A stretch of 64,000 nucleotides of DNA from Bacteroides sp. CAG:927 (GCA_000431155.1 HF985638.1:5865-69864), one strand, 5' to 3'; positions 1-10,238 are shown, numbered from the stretch's first letter. The notes: generated by a model not told the origin, from the sequence alone. Program-made: numbers and translations.

Positions 1-143
1 GGGGGAAAGAGTTTTGTAGCTTAAAGTATCCACTTTTAAATGCTTAATTAATAGTTAATTAAACGCCTTTTACCACAGCATTGCTCGGCCAAAAGCTTCG
101 CTGCGCTCCGGGCTGGGTTTATTAATTTGGACATAATCGGACT

Positions 144-152
144 GCAAAGGTA
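144..152 (-). promoter_or_regulatory. minus-strand promoter at the left edge
   Basis: Reads TACCTTTGC on the minus strand, a match to the Bacteroidetes minus-7 consensus TAnnTTTG. It would fire towards the window edge. No convincing gene lies between it and position 1; only a 28-codon ORF is present (134 down to 48). The rest of 1-324 shows nothing I can support. Confidence 0.35.
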
Positions 153-324
153 GTGATAATCCATGATTTAACCAACCATTTTTAAATATTTTTCTATTGC
201 CCAGTCGCATTGTCGCCAAATCCGCAATTATGGTATTTAAATCAAGGAAAACGCGCAGATACCTGTTAGCTATAGTGAATGGGCCATGAAAGGGAGTTTC
301 ATTGCAGCCTGTCAGGATTTTCAC

Positions 325-885
325 TTAGCCATTCCCGGTATGCTGCTGTTCGGCGGTTATGCTCCGGTCAAATATCTGATTCGGTAATAGCTCCAGATTC
401 AGAAGAAACCTCTTTACCTCAAGGCCGCCACCATAGCCGGTCAAAGTATGGTCGCTGCCGATCACTCTGTGACACGGTACAAATATCAACATCGGGTTCG
501 CGCCATTGGCATTGGCCACAGCGCGGACGGCGGTAGGCTTGCCTATCCTGAGAGCCATCTCACCATAGGAAACAGTTTTGCCATACGGTATTTTAAGCAG
601 CTCGTTCCACACGATTTTCTGAAAATCCGTGCCGACAAACAGCAACGGTATGTCAAACTCCTGCCGTTCCCCGGCAAAGTACTGGTCAAGCTCAGCAATG
701 GCACGGTCTATGACCGCAGAAGTTCCATCACAAAAATCAGCATCAAGCAAGCGATGCAGGCGGTTGCGGGTATAGTCGCGGTGCCGTCCCGTTTGCCAGT
801 CGCACAGACACAGCTTGTCGCCTGAAGATCCGAGCACGAGCGTGCCGCAGGGCGACTCATAGTTTTGCAGGATTATTTGCATCAT
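325..885 (-). CDS. ogt: methylated-DNA--protein-cysteine methyltransferase
   Basis: Suicide DNA-repair protein that moves the alkyl group from O6-alkylguanine or O4-alkylthymine to its own cysteine. Counting from the second Met of the adjacent ATG-ATG pair, the active-site motif PCHRV puts the acceptor at Cys137. It is preceded by the helix-turn-helix segment with VANANGANP, and the length of about 185 residues is normal for Ogt. A further in-frame Met lies upstream (909). I prefer 885 because AAAGAA precedes it. The start lies inside the end of the upstream gene, so the two are translationally coupled. The C-terminal tail is polar and not part of the family core. Family assignment is secure; the exact start is not. 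Confidence 0.93.
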   Translation of the reverse strand: MMQIILQNYESPCGTLVLGSSGDKLCLCDWQTGRHRDYTRNRLHRLLDADFCDGTSAVIDRAIAELDQYFAGERQEFDIPLLFVGTDFQKIVWNELLKIPYGKTVSYGEMALRIGKPTAVRAVANANGANPMLIFVPCHRVIGSDHTLTGYGGGLEVKRFLLNLELLPNQIFDRSITAEQQHTGNG

Positions 886-2035
886 ATATTTCTTTAGCAA
901 TAGCGTCATATTTATCCATGTCCTTCAGGGGAAAGTCCCATTTCTTTCCCCACACCAATTCATTCGGCTTATACTTTGCGCGATGCTTTTTTACCGGAAT
1001 GCTACACATGCCACATGGCTCGTATTTTACAATCATTTTGTAGGAAACGCATTTGCTCCAGTCATAATCGGCAAAAGTTTTTCTCTCACAGCATGAAAAC
1101 ATTCTTGCTTCCAAATGTCCGCCAAAAGCTTTTGCTTCACCAAGCGTGATATATTTGGAGTCTGAAAGATAGTATCTTATTCCATCGCGCACCTTGACGA
1201 GATATGCGTTATGAAAATATCCCGAATCAACAATCATCTTGACCGCGCGAGACAAATAATCATTCCCATCAAAATCTTTGAGGCCGCTAAAGCACAACAC
1301 ATCCTCATTTGCGTCAGCCGTAACAACATTGGTTTTCATAAAGCAACCATCCTCACCCATATATCTTTTGTCAAACCTTTCCTCAAACACCTCTGACTGC
1401 AGTATTCTGCCAAATGTCAATTCCAGGTCTTCAACATCCTCTTTCTGAATGGCCAATTGCAGTTCCTGCAATTTTTGCAGGCTCTCATTCCAGAATTTGA
1501 TAAATGTTTCAGCATTACAGACTATTCCGGTGAATCCTCCGAAATGATTACGGATACGCGCTTGGGAATGTAGCTGCGAAAGTACATGAATGATTTTATA
1601 CCGTATATTATACGGCTCGCCCAAATCTTTTATAAAAGACATGTATCGCCGTCCCTTTCTGCGAAATAAAACTTCTTCCTCATCACAGTCTTTATCATCA
1701 ACAATACTCTGATAGTTATAATAACTGACCTCTACGAGCTTTTTCAGAGCTATAATATATTTATTCCAAAAAGCATCTTTTTCGGAAAGCATCGTTTTGA
1801 TACCCTGATTTTCTTCATTGTAATCATTATCAAGCCAAGTTACGAAATACACATCTCTCATAATCTCCGGCAACGACACCGGCACCTCACCATCTACCGG
1901 CCTCGACGGGAGCATATAAACATCCTCCGGCGGCACATCATTATCCTCCCAAAGCACCGCCAACCTAAACAAAACTTCCGCTCCGTTCGGCATTAGCAGG
2001 ACCAGTCCTATTTCTCTAATCAATTCATCACTCAT
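857..2035 (-). CDS. unknown protein with a deaminase-like zinc motif
   Basis: 392 residues, no signal peptide or membrane segment. I do not recognise the first ~240 residues; they look helical and charged. The C-terminal part carries H307-x-E309 in GGHLEARMF and P340-C341-G-M-C344. This spacing is that of zinc-dependent nucleoside or nucleic-acid deaminases (H/C-x-E then PCxxC), and strand-rich sequence precedes the HxE as in that fold. What is seen is the motif; the deaminase activity is inference, and substrate is unknown. The gene overlaps the downstream alkylation-repair gene, so they are co-expressed. The base composition is lower in GC than the ICE. Confidence 0.6.
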   Translation of the reverse strand: MSDELIREIGLVLLMPNGAEVLFRLAVLWEDNDVPPEDVYMLPSRPVDGEVPVSLPEIMRDVYFVTWLDNDYNEENQGIKTMLSEKDAFWNKYIIALKKLVEVSYYNYQSIVDDKDCDEEEVLFRRKGRRYMSFIKDLGEPYNIRYKIIHVLSQLHSQARIRNHFGGFTGIVCNAETFIKFWNESLQKLQELQLAIQKEDVEDLELTFGRILQSEVFEERFDKRYMGEDGCFMKTNVVTADANEDVLCFSGLKDFDGNDYLSRAVKMIVDSGYFHNAYLVKVRDGIRYYLSDSKYITLGEAKAFGGHLEARMFSCCERKTFADYDWSKCVSYKMIVKYEPCGMCSIPVKKHRAKYKPNELVWGKKWDFPLKDMDKYDAIAKEIYDANNPAKL

Positions 2036-2182
2036 AACTGTATATCCAATTGCCAGTCACATCGTTGCTCCGGTGTGGCTGCACAGCAAATTTAGCAACA
2101 ATATCTATAACCGCAAAAAGAGGATGTACCGTAAAAACTACGATACACCCTCGTTGTGCTGTAAATCCGTAATGGGCGTCGT

Positions 2183-3589
2183 TTAGCGCATGATTTGAAG
2201 TGCGGATATGTTGCCCTTGCGCACGATATACAAACCCGGAGTCAGTGCGTCCGCCGCCATCTTTATGCCTTGAAGATTGTAATATTCAGGCTGGCTGTCG
2301 GCATTGGTGTCGGTTGCTATGCCTTCGATTCCGGACAACAGGTCGGCATAATCAGAAAATTCATAGCGCATATTGGGAACCATTGACTCGGTGTCTGACT
2401 CCTCATCATATTCCTGAGTTGAGGTAGTATAAGTCAGAGGATAACCATAGGTGTCGTCGTATGTGAGTGTCCCTTCAGTGCGTCCTTCAACGGTTTCTTC
2501 CATTCCATCGGCCTGATAGCGGAACTCTTCAAGTGTGGTGTAGCCAAACGGGTCAAACTCATAAACATCGGTATATTTTTCAGAATATACATCCTCGCCT
2601 TCCACAGTTTCGAAAATATCTGTCAGAGTGTAGCTGCCGTTGGCATCGGTGTATGCCACTTCCACAGTCTGGGTTGTATTCTCATACCCCTGCACTATTC
2701 CGTCAAGCACCATTTTATAGCTTTGGCCGCTGTAGGTAATGGTTATGTCGGCATCGTATTCCGCGCCGCTCTCATTGTTGACATAATGGGCAGAAGCTAT
2801 GCGGTTGTTGCCTGAAGTTAAATCCTCAAACTCGCAGTCCACCACCTGACCGTCAGTGCAGTCCCATACAATGTCAGTGTAGCTTACGCCATCGAGCCAC
2901 ACATAGCTGCCCGCATCATAGTCATAGCTGAGCACTTTGGTGCTGATCTTGTTAATTTTGCCGTCCGCACCATATTCAAGATTCATTTCCATAGAGGGGT
3001 CAAACACACCGTCAAAAAGTATGGCGCGGACCACCTTTACTATATTGCCGTCGGCATTGCGGGTCACGGTGTGATGATAGTTGTTGCCAAGCTGTGCCCA
3101 TGCATCCGACTGCCACATCCATTCATGCACCGAAGTCAGGAAATTTGTCACGCGGGAATCGTAGGCATACTCCTTTTTCTGGCTGTTCGTCTCCGTAATG
3201 CCGTCTTCGCTTGTTGTAGTCAGCTCGGAAACTTTCATATCATTCTCATTATAGAGGTATGCGGTAAGAGTATATCCGTCCACATCCGGCTCTGAGCTTT
3301 TTTCGGCCGCCACAAGTCCGGATGAGGTGTAAGTTATTGCATAACTCCCTATCGGCATCCACTCTTCTTCCCACATGTATGCTTCCTCATGCTGGTGACG
3401 CCACAATGATGGTTCGGCATCAGCCTGACGCAATGCCCGCTTGAAATGCTTGGTTTTGGTATCGGCAGCTTGAACAGTCACGGCGCTCTTGGGCGCGTGT
3501 TTGAAGCGCGGCGATGCTGAAGCAGCAACTGTTGATGCCATAATCCCCACTGTCGCAGTAATAATCAGAGTAAAAATTTTCATAAGCAA
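2183..3589 (-). CDS. secreted protein with C-terminal sorting-type tail
   Basis: 468 residues. The N-terminus (MLMKIFTLIITATVG...) is a signal peptide with a likely cleavage after ASA near residue 25. The middle is rich in Asp, Glu, Tyr and Thr, with repeated YxYD/YEYD strands recalling the beta-rich YD-like lipoprotein families of Bacteroidales. The last ~35 residues read EYYNLQGIKM... then PGLYIVRKG, the conserved Bacteroidales tail seen on exported proteins and often treated as a type IX sorting-like domain. Function is unknown. It stands alone, with its own promoter about 50 nt upstream. The next gene in the same direction is 147 bp away. Confidence 0.7.
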   Translation of the reverse strand: MLMKIFTLIITATVGIMASTVAASASPRFKHAPKSAVTVQAADTKTKHFKRALRQADAEPSLWRHQHEEAYMWEEEWMPIGSYAITYTSSGLVAAEKSSEPDVDGYTLTAYLYNENDMKVSELTTTSEDGITETNSQKKEYAYDSRVTNFLTSVHEWMWQSDAWAQLGNNYHHTVTRNADGNIVKVVRAILFDGVFDPSMEMNLEYGADGKINKISTKVLSYDYDAGSYVWLDGVSYTDIVWDCTDGQVVDCEFEDLTSGNNRIASAHYVNNESGAEYDADITITYSGQSYKMVLDGIVQGYENTTQTVEVAYTDANGSYTLTDIFETVEGEDVYSEKYTDVYEFDPFGYTTLEEFRYQADGMEETVEGRTEGTLTYDDTYGYPLTYTTSTQEYDEESDTESMVPNMRYEFSDYADLLSGIEGIATDTNADSQPEYYNLQGIKMAADALTPGLYIVRKGNISALQIMR

Positions 3590-3637
3590 AATGTTGTTTT
3601 AAATTAGACTATCTATACAAAAATACACTAAAATGCC

Positions 3638-3646
3638 GCAAATATA
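3638..3646 (-). promoter_or_regulatory. promoter of the secreted-protein gene
   Basis: TATATTTGC on the minus strand fits TAnnTTTGC. Transcription would start near 3631, leaving a leader of about 40 nt before the ATG at 3589. Confidence 0.5.
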
Positions 3647-3738
3647 TGCATTTATGTGCGAATCACCAACTATTCCGTGCATTTTTGACAGCAACACCCC
3701 ATTTGCTACCTCAACGGCGCAACCCAATTCGCACAGTC

Positions 3739-3885
3739 ATGTGGAGGCGGAGCAGTGGCAGCTCGCTACCATGGGGACGCAAAGAAGATGAAGACGACCG
3801 CCGCTTTGCATACCGCTGCATGATGCAAGCCCACAAGATGCTGAAACCGACTCAGCCCAAACGCGGTATATCAGGCAGACGTTAA
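3739..3885 (+). CDS. possible small ORF
   Basis: 48 codons encoding a very basic then acidic peptide (MWRRSSGSSLPWGRKEDED...). There is no clear promoter or ribosome site and no recognised family. It may be a gene remnant. It is listed because the 3590-3986 stretch otherwise contains only two promoters. Confidence 0.15.
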   Translation: MWRRSSGSSLPWGRKEDEDDRRFAYRCMMQAHKMLKPTQPKRGISGRR

Positions 3886-3927
3886 ATTTTATTTATGCCT
3901 GACTTCCAAACTTTCACGGAAATTTTG

Positions 3928-3936
3928 TAACTTTGT
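3928..3936 (+). promoter_or_regulatory. promoter of the defence operon
   Basis: TAACTTTGT fits the Bacteroidetes minus-7 box. The expected start is near 3943, giving a leader of about 150 nt that contains a 25-codon ORF and a strong terminator before the restriction gene. Confidence 0.55.
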
Positions 3937-3986
3937 GATTGGAGAAACTATAAACATCTGAAAATTGGCCACAAGGTTAAACACAA

Positions 3987-4064
3987 ATGGCTGACGAAGC
4001 CAACAACCAATCAAATTCCGAAACTCCCAAGCAGTCGTTGCAGGCTCGGCCAGCCTTCAGATAA
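3987..4064 (+). CDS. 25-codon leader peptide candidate
   Basis: ATG at 3987, TAA at 4062-4064, product MADEANNQSNSETPKQSLQ then ARPAFR. It begins about 44 nt after the predicted transcription start. Its last third overlaps the 5' arm of the terminator at 4021-4083, and its stop codon touches the 3' arm. A translating ribosome would therefore block hairpin formation. No composition bias towards one amino acid is obvious, so what it would sense is unclear. It could also be a non-coding leader with an accidental ORF. Confidence 0.4.
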   Translation: MADEANNQSNSETPKQSLQARPAFR

Positions 4065-4083
4065 CTGCTGTCGGAGTTTTTTT
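4021..4083 (+). terminator. intrinsic terminator or attenuator before the restriction gene
   Basis: Two paired blocks form the stem: AAACTCC (4021-4027) with GGAGTTT (4073-4079), and AGCAGT (4030-4035) with ACTGCT (4064-4069). The loop holds an inner AGGCT/AGCCT hairpin. Seven T residues follow (4077-4083). The restriction gene ATG is only 10 nt beyond the T run, so read-through decides expression. Confidence 0.6.
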
Positions 4084-4093
4084 GTTTTTGAGT

Positions 4094-7000
4094 ATGACTC
4101 TAAAAGACTACATATCTGAATTAAACAAGCAGTTCCGAACAGGAATCGCTCGTGAACATAGCTATAGACCGGCATTGCAGCAGCTAATGTCGGCAATGTT
4201 GACGGATATGGTGGTCACAAACGAGCCTGCCAGAATTGATTGTGGAGCACCTGATTATATAATTTCTCGCAAATCAGATAATGCTCCGGTCGCATTTGTT
4301 GAAGCTAAAGATATTAATGATTCAGATCTTGATGGATACAAACAGCATAAATTACAATTCAATCGTTATAGGGAGTCTCTTGATAGAATCATATTCACAG
4401 ATTATCTTGACTTCCATTTTTATGAAAATGGCGAGCTGAAAGACTGTATCCGTTTAGGTAAAGTTGATGGGAATAAAATTGTCGGTATTGATACTAGTTT
4501 CGGCAAGTTTGTGGTTATGATTAAGGCGTTTACTAATTCATTGCCACAAAAGATAACATCTGCCGGTAGGCTTGCATCGATAATGGCTTCAAAAGCGCGA
4601 TTGTTAGCGGAGACTATTAAGCGAGTGTTGGATAAAGAGAATGATTCTGCCAGCATCCAACTTAAAGGACAATATGAGGCATTCAAAAGAGTTCTTCTCC
4701 ATGATATCACTCACGAAAGTTTTGCTGATGTTTATGCTCAAACCATAGCATACGGAATGTTTGCCGCGAGAATGCATGATAAAACCCCGGAGGACTTTTC
4801 CAGACATGAAGCTGCGACATTGATTCCTAAAACTAATCCATTTCTCCGTCAGATATTTCAAAGCATAGCTGGTTATGATCTTGATGAGCGAATTGCATGG
4901 ATAGTTGATGATTTGGCTCTCTCGTTTGCTGCTACTGATATGCCTAAAATTCTTAAAGGTTATGGTGGCAACAACCGGCACTCAGATCCGATGATTCATT
5001 TCTATGAGGACTTTCTTGCTTCATACAACCCTAAATTGAGAAAATCTAAAGGAGTGTGGTATACGCCTTCTGCCGTTGTAGGTTTTATAATAAGATCTGT
5101 TGACGAAATACTGAAAAGAGACTTTGACCTCCCAAATGGACTTGCTGATTATTCTGAGATTGAGCATGAGGTGATCAATGAGAATTACAATCCTAAGGTC
5201 AAAGGGAGCAAGCACACTAAATTTGAAAAATATCATCGTGTGCAGATACTTGACCCTGCAGTCGGAACAGGCACTTTTTTGGCTGAGTCTATAAACTGCA
5301 TACACAATAAATTTTCAAATATGCAGGGGATGTGGCAGGGATATGTTGAAAAGCATCTACTTCCTAGGCTCAATGGTTTCGAAATTCTAATGGCCCCTTA
5401 CGCAATCGCGCATCTTAAATTGGATTGGATTCTGAATTCGACAGGTTATATTCATACTTCTGATCGCAGAATAAGAATCTATCTTACAAATTCATTAGAA
5501 GAACATCATAAAGATATAGGTACGCTCTTTTCGATGTGGCTGAGTCAAGAAGCAAATGAAGCTGGTCGAATAAAGAGAGATACACCTGTTATGGTAATGC
5601 TTGGCAATCCACCGTATAATGGGTCAAGCACAAACAACGGTCAGTGGATAACTGATTTGATGAAGTCATATAAGAAAGAACCAGGTGGCAAAGTTCCTCT
5701 GAACGAGCGAAATCCTAAGTGGCTTAATGATGATTATGTGAAATTCATCAGAATGGCGCAATATTTTATAGAACAAAATGGAGAAGGTATATTGGCATAT
5801 ATCAACCCACATGGATTTTTAGACAATCCGACATTCCGTGGAATGCGATGGGAACTGCTTCGTGCTTTTGATTCAATATATACCATTAATCTGCATGGCA
5901 ATTCCAAGAAGAAAGAAACAGCGCCCGATGGAAGTAAGGATGAGAATGTATTTGACATCATGCAGGGTGTAAGTATAAACTTTTTTATAAAAAAAGGCAA
6001 AAAGAAGAAAAACGCCCTTGGACGATTATTCCATTATGATTTATACGGTAAAAGAGAGTCCAAATACTCATTCTTGAACAGCAATAATATAACTACCGTT
6101 CCATATACAGAGTTGAATCCTCAATCACCGATGTATTTCTTTGTGCCAAAAGATTTTGGTCTTGAAAAGGAATATAAGAAGGGTTTTGCGATTAATGAAC
6201 TCTTCACAACATGCTTATTGGGTCCTAATTCTCATAGAGATGATTTTGCCATTGCATTTGACAAAGAAACTGCATCTATTAGAATAAGGGACTTTCTTGA
6301 TAGGTCTATCACCGACGATGAAATCCGAAAGTTGTATTTGATTAAGGATAATAGAGATTGGAAACTTTCACAAGCCCGCATGATGGTTAAAGTTGATGAT
6401 TGTCCTGTAACTTGTTTATATCGCCCGTTTGATTATAGGTGGATGTTATATGGTGACTACGCATTCGATTATCCTCGTCCACAAATCAATAATCAACTAA
6501 TTGATGAAAATAATATAGCGTTAATAACCACCCGTCAAACGAAAGAGCATTTTGGGGTTTTTGTATCCAAAGTTCCTTTGGGTCAGCATAAAATAGTCAC
6601 ACCTTATGACGGTAGCTATATTGCTCCATTATTTTCCTTTTTAGATACCAATGGTTCATTAGAAACAGAATCAAAAATATCGAATTATCGTATAGATATA
6701 GTTGAAAAAGTTAACTCCCGAATCGGCAAAGATGTAGAGGCGATGGAACTTTTCGATTATATTTATGGGATGCTAAATTCTCCAATTTACATAAATAGAT
6801 ACAAAGAGTTTTTAAAGTTAGATTTTCCACGAGTGCCATATCCCAAAAATATTGACGAATTTAATCAAATATCGGAGATTGGAAAGAAATTACGCGAGTT
6901 GCATACTATGGTAAATTCTTCAACTTGGATAGTTGAGATCGGATATCCAATTGTGGGAAGCAACTTAGTTGAGAAAGTTGAATTTAAAGATCTCCGCGTA

Positions 7001-7201
7001 TATATAAACGAAACGCAATATTTTGACAATATTCAGGAAAGTATGTTTAACTATTATATTGGCGGTTATCAACCTGCTCAAAAGTGGCTCAAAGACAGAA
7101 AAGGCCGAAAACTATCATTTGAGGATATTCGCCATTACCAAGAAATCATATATTCTCTCTCGGAAACCAGTAAAATCATTTCCCAGTTTTATGAGAAATA
7201 A
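4094..7201 (+). CDS. fused restriction endonuclease and adenine methyltransferase
   Basis: 1035 residues from ATG 4094. A TTG 12 nt upstream is in frame but lies at the terminator. Residues ~50-75 hold a PD-(D/E)xK-type nuclease signature: D54 in APDYII, then E70-A-K72. Methyltransferase motif I (LDPAVGTGTFL) is near residue 385 and motif IV NPPY near 507, the adenine N6 type. The C-terminal third would be the target-recognition region. The layout matches the type ISP/IIG group, but I see no helicase block between nuclease and methylase, so it is more like a single-chain type IIG enzyme than LlaGI-type translocating enzymes. Self versus non-self discrimination would rest on its own methylation. 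First gene of an AT-rich three-gene defence operon. Confidence 0.8.
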   Translation: MTLKDYISELNKQFRTGIAREHSYRPALQQLMSAMLTDMVVTNEPARIDCGAPDYIISRKSDNAPVAFVEAKDINDSDLDGYKQHKLQFNRYRESLDRIIFTDYLDFHFYENGELKDCIRLGKVDGNKIVGIDTSFGKFVVMIKAFTNSLPQKITSAGRLASIMASKARLLAETIKRVLDKENDSASIQLKGQYEAFKRVLLHDITHESFADVYAQTIAYGMFAARMHDKTPEDFSRHEAATLIPKTNPFLRQIFQSIAGYDLDERIAWIVDDLALSFAATDMPKILKGYGGNNRHSDPMIHFYEDFLASYNPKLRKSKGVWYTPSAVVGFIIRSVDEILKRDFDLPNGLADYSEIEHEVINENYNPKVKGSKHTKFEKYHRVQILDPAVGTGTFLAESINCIHNKFSNMQGMWQGYVEKHLLPRLNGFEILMAPYAIAHLKLDWILNSTGYIHTSDRRIRIYLTNSLEEHHKDIGTLFSMWLSQEANEAGRIKRDTPVMVMLGNPPYNGSSTNNGQWITDLMKSYKKEPGGKVPLNERNPKWLNDDYVKFIRMAQYFIEQNGEGILAYINPHGFLDNPTFRGMRWELLRAFDSIYTINLHGNSKKKETAPDGSKDENVFDIMQGVSINFFIKKGKKKKNALGRLFHYDLYGKRESKYSFLNSNNITTVPYTELNPQSPMYFFVPKDFGLEKEYKKGFAINELFTTCLLGPNSHRDDFAIAFDKETASIRIRDFLDRSITDDEIRKLYLIKDNRDWKLSQARMMVKVDDCPVTCLYRPFDYRWMLYGDYAFDYPRPQINNQLIDENNIALITTRQTKEHFGVFVSKVPLGQHKIVTPYDGSYIAPLFSFLDTNGSLETESKISNYRIDIVEKVNSRIGKDVEAMELFDYIYGMLNSPIYINRYKEFLKLDFPRVPYPKNIDEFNQISEIGKKLRELHTMVNSSTWIVEIGYPIVGSNLVEKVEFKDLRVYINETQYFDNIQESMFNYYIGGYQPAQKWLKDRKGRKLSFEDIRHYQEIIYSLSETSKIISQFYEK

Positions 7202-7292
7202 ATCCTTATACATCGAGTGCAATATTGCCTCAACGAATAAGTTCAACCTCAAAAATCGAATGCAAGACAAGTTTGTCGCCTTATAAATAAAA

Positions 7293-9191
7293 ATGGATAA
7301 TCATCACAAAATAAAAGGTATAAATATTGAAACTCCATTAGAGTATTGGCAAATTTATTGGCGAAGGATGTCTCATAAATTCAGAGACAATGAATTTGAC
7401 TTATTTCCATTAGAAAGTCCACATTTCTTAATAGATATGATTATTTCTGAAATCGATTATCAAGGTCTTCAGAATAAGGTGAATTGTAAATTATTCCAAG
7501 AAAGATTATGTTATTTACTAAAGGAAGAAGTGGTCTTTAAAGATTTATTTTATGAAAAAATAAATCTTATAATTTCCAATATTCTGAATACAAACAAAAC
7601 ACAATATGTAAAAATGTTGTGTAATGAGATTCAAAAGGATTTTGAAAATGGGGAATACTTTAAAGCTCTAATAGATCATACTGGATATGTTATTAAACGG
7701 ATATCGACCTTAGACAAGAAATCTCGGTGCAAGATTAACTACTATACATTTCTTATTATTTCAGAATTCATTGCGAAAGGTTATGATCCTGAGGATATTG
7801 AGTCTCTAAGTACCTCATACCCTGATATAATTCAACAAGCTGGTGGTTGTGTAATATCTGCACCAAAATCTATTTTGGGTATTTCTTTGGATGAATTTTC
7901 TGACAAAGAAGCATATTATGCTAAACTCGAAGAAATAGTATCTAATTTGAATATCGATAACTGGCTTGAAGTAGTCCGCAATTTATACTTCCAAGAAGCA
8001 GAGCCAGCATTCTTTATTGTTAGATTGAATGGACTTAAGGGGTGTTCAGAATATTCAATAAATGGAATTACTATTTACAATCCGTCTAAAAAACAATATA
8101 TCACCGATGAAGAAAGTCGGAAATACTGTCCATTGGAGCAGGCATCAGAAAATCGTGAATATTTGAATATTGCATTACCTATAGAATACAAATTCCATTT
8201 TACGCATACAGCTAAAAATAAGGCGTTTAGTGCCATTGAACAGCTTGTGGATTTACTCAGCATACATTTTGCGGATCATAATGTCTCATTTGATAAGGAG
8301 AATTACATTATTGTGCATAATGGTTTCCCTTGTGCTGGTAATATAGTTGGTGAATGGAAACAACCGCATGAATATTTAGAATATATTTCAGCGAAAGATA
8401 TCTCATCGTCTGAACAGGATTTTTCTTTGATATTGGAACGATTTAACACTATCCGTTCTTGTGAATCACTAAATGATAAAAGATTGATAAATGCCATTCA
8501 TTGGCTTAATAAAGGGTTAAAGTCATCATCCTGGGAAGATAAACTGTTATACCATTGGATTGCATTAGAGAGCGTTTTAAATATTGGATCTTCATTTAGA
8601 GCGAATATATGTAACGGCGATATTTCGACTATTGATTATATCATCAGAAACGTAAAAGCGATTAATTATTCTTGCTACTATAAAACTCCATTGTATAGCT
8701 ATTACGATTACCTACTTATGTCGATTAACAGTCGTAAAAACTATTTTGGATTGCCGGAAACAATAATAAATGATGCCGCATTGAATTTGAAACCTTATGA
8801 CAAGTATAAATTGCGAAGTTTCTACGATCATTTACCCCAAATTATTGAAAATATTAATGATGATGTGTTCAAAAATGAAATCGAAAGAGTATATAATTTT
8901 TACACTTTGGATGGATTTGATGAGTACGAAAAAAATCTTTCTCGCAATATTACATTAATATACAGATTTCGTAATTTAATTGCTCATAACGCAACATTTC
9001 CTCAATACATTATTAAATATTATGCGGAAGATATTGAAATGATAACGTTAAGAATAGTCAGAAAACTAATAGATGTGTGTCGCATAAATGAAACAACCTT
9101 AGAAAATACGATTCTAAATTGTGTTATTAAATATGATATTTTTAAATCAAACTTGAGAGACAACATCCAAAAATTTATTATTGATTTTTGA
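7293..9191 (+). CDS. HEPN (Apea-like) domain protein
   Basis: 632 residues, AT-rich, no signal peptide. Near residue 560 it has RNLIAH within YRFRNLIAHNATF, the Rx4H catalytic signature of HEPN ribonucleases in the Apea_HEPN arrangement. The preceding ~120 residues include the helical segment with the KLLYHWIALESVLNIG stretch typical of that family. Residues 1-400 are unfamiliar. HEPN proteins next to restriction genes usually act as RNases in abortive anti-phage defence. That role here is inference from family and context. It lies 91 bp after the restriction-modification gene and 48 bp before rhuM, on the same strand. Confidence 0.65.
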   Translation: MDNHHKIKGINIETPLEYWQIYWRRMSHKFRDNEFDLFPLESPHFLIDMIISEIDYQGLQNKVNCKLFQERLCYLLKEEVVFKDLFYEKINLIISNILNTNKTQYVKMLCNEIQKDFENGEYFKALIDHTGYVIKRISTLDKKSRCKINYYTFLIISEFIAKGYDPEDIESLSTSYPDIIQQAGGCVISAPKSILGISLDEFSDKEAYYAKLEEIVSNLNIDNWLEVVRNLYFQEAEPAFFIVRLNGLKGCSEYSINGITIYNPSKKQYITDEESRKYCPLEQASENREYLNIALPIEYKFHFTHTAKNKAFSAIEQLVDLLSIHFADHNVSFDKENYIIVHNGFPCAGNIVGEWKQPHEYLEYISAKDISSSEQDFSLILERFNTIRSCESLNDKRLINAIHWLNKGLKSSSWEDKLLYHWIALESVLNIGSSFRANICNGDISTIDYIIRNVKAINYSCYYKTPLYSYYDYLLMSINSRKNYFGLPETIINDAALNLKPYDKYKLRSFYDHLPQIIENINDDVFKNEIERVYNFYTLDGFDEYEKNLSRNITLIYRFRNLIAHNATFPQYIIKYYAEDIEMITLRIVRKLIDVCRINETTLENTILNCVIKYDIFKSNLRDNIQKFIIDF

Positions 9192-9239
9192 TAACAACTG
9201 CGATGTGGACAATGGCTATATGATTGGTGACTTGTAATT

Positions 9240-10238
9240 ATGGATAACGGACAGATCATCTTATTTCAGACGCAGGGTGGTGAGACGAAGATTGAGGTTC
9301 GTCTCTCCAATGAAACGGTTTGGCTCACGGCAGACCAGATGGCGGAGTTGTTTCAGCGTAATAAATCGACTATTTCACGACATATTAAAAACGTGCTTGA
9401 AAGTGGTGAATTACAGCGAAATTCAGTTGTTGCAGAAAATGCAACTACTGCCTCTGATGGGAAAACCTATGTAGTCGCATATTATAATCTTGACATGATT
9501 ATCAGCGTGGGGTATCGTGTCAATTCGCATCGGGGCGTACAGTTCCGCCAGTGGGCTACTCAGGTGCTGAAGGAGTATATGATTAAGGGGTTCGTGCTTA
9601 ATGATGATTTGCTCAAAAACGCTGGACAAGGAAACTATTTCGACGAGTTGTTAGGCCGCATCCGCGACATCCGCAGTTCTGAGAAAGTGTTCTACCGTAA
9701 GGTGCTGGAGATTTATGCCCTCAGCATTGATTACGACCCTCGCACCTCTATCACCCAACAGTTCTTCAAGACTGTGCAGAACAAGATGCACTTTGCCGCT
9801 CACGGACATACTGCCGCAGAGGTAATCTATGACCGTGCAAATGCAGAAAGAGACTTCATGGGCCTGACAACATGGAGTGGGGCTATGCCAACCAAACATG
9901 AGGCTGAGATTGCGAAGAATTATCTTTCGGAGGAAGAGGTCGATATGCTCAACCGAATCGTCAATCTATATCTCGATTTTGCCGAGCTTCAGGCCAAGAG
10001 TCATGTCCCGATGTATATGAAGGACTGGATTCAGAAGCTCGACAATTTCCTAAAGCTGTCGGGTAAGGAATTACTGAACCATGCCGGCGGCGTATCAGCC
10101 GAAGTTGCCAAACTAAAAGCCAATGAGGAATACGAAAAATTCCGCGAGCGCACCCAATATCAGCTATCCCCTGTCGAAATCCACTTCCTCGAAGCCTTCG
10201 AAGCAGAAAGAAAACGTCTCGGAGGCAAGAAATCGTAA
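9240..10238 (+). CDS. rhuM: RhuM family protein
   Basis: 332 residues. The N-terminal part (VWLTADQMAELFQRNKSTISRHI) is a DNA-binding-like segment, followed by the conserved RhuM block YYNLDMIISVGYRVNS and RGVQFRQWA. RhuM was first noted on a Salmonella pathogenicity island and is very often found inside restriction-modification operons; its molecular role is not established. Here it is the last gene of the operon with the restriction enzyme and HEPN protein. It converges on the ICE border, and its 3' end is about 100 bp from the terminator at 10340. Confidence 0.88.
   Translation: MDNGQIILFQTQGGETKIEVRLSNETVWLTADQMAELFQRNKSTISRHIKNVLESGELQRNSVVAENATTASDGKTYVVAYYNLDMIISVGYRVNSHRGVQFRQWATQVLKEYMIKGFVLNDDLLKNAGQGNYFDELLGRIRDIRSSEKVFYRKVLEIYALSIDYDPRTSITQQFFKTVQNKMHFAAHGHTAAEVIYDRANAERDFMGLTTWSGAMPTKHEAEIAKNYLSEEEVDMLNRIVNLYLDFAELQAKSHVPMYMKDWIQKLDNFLKLSGKELLNHAGGVSAEVAKLKANEEYEKFRERTQYQLSPVEIHFLEAFEAERKRLGGKKS

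Noticed and set aside
70..324. 84-codon minus-strand ORF at the left edge
   Set aside because: The only promoter box (144-152) lies inside it, and the product is not recognisable.
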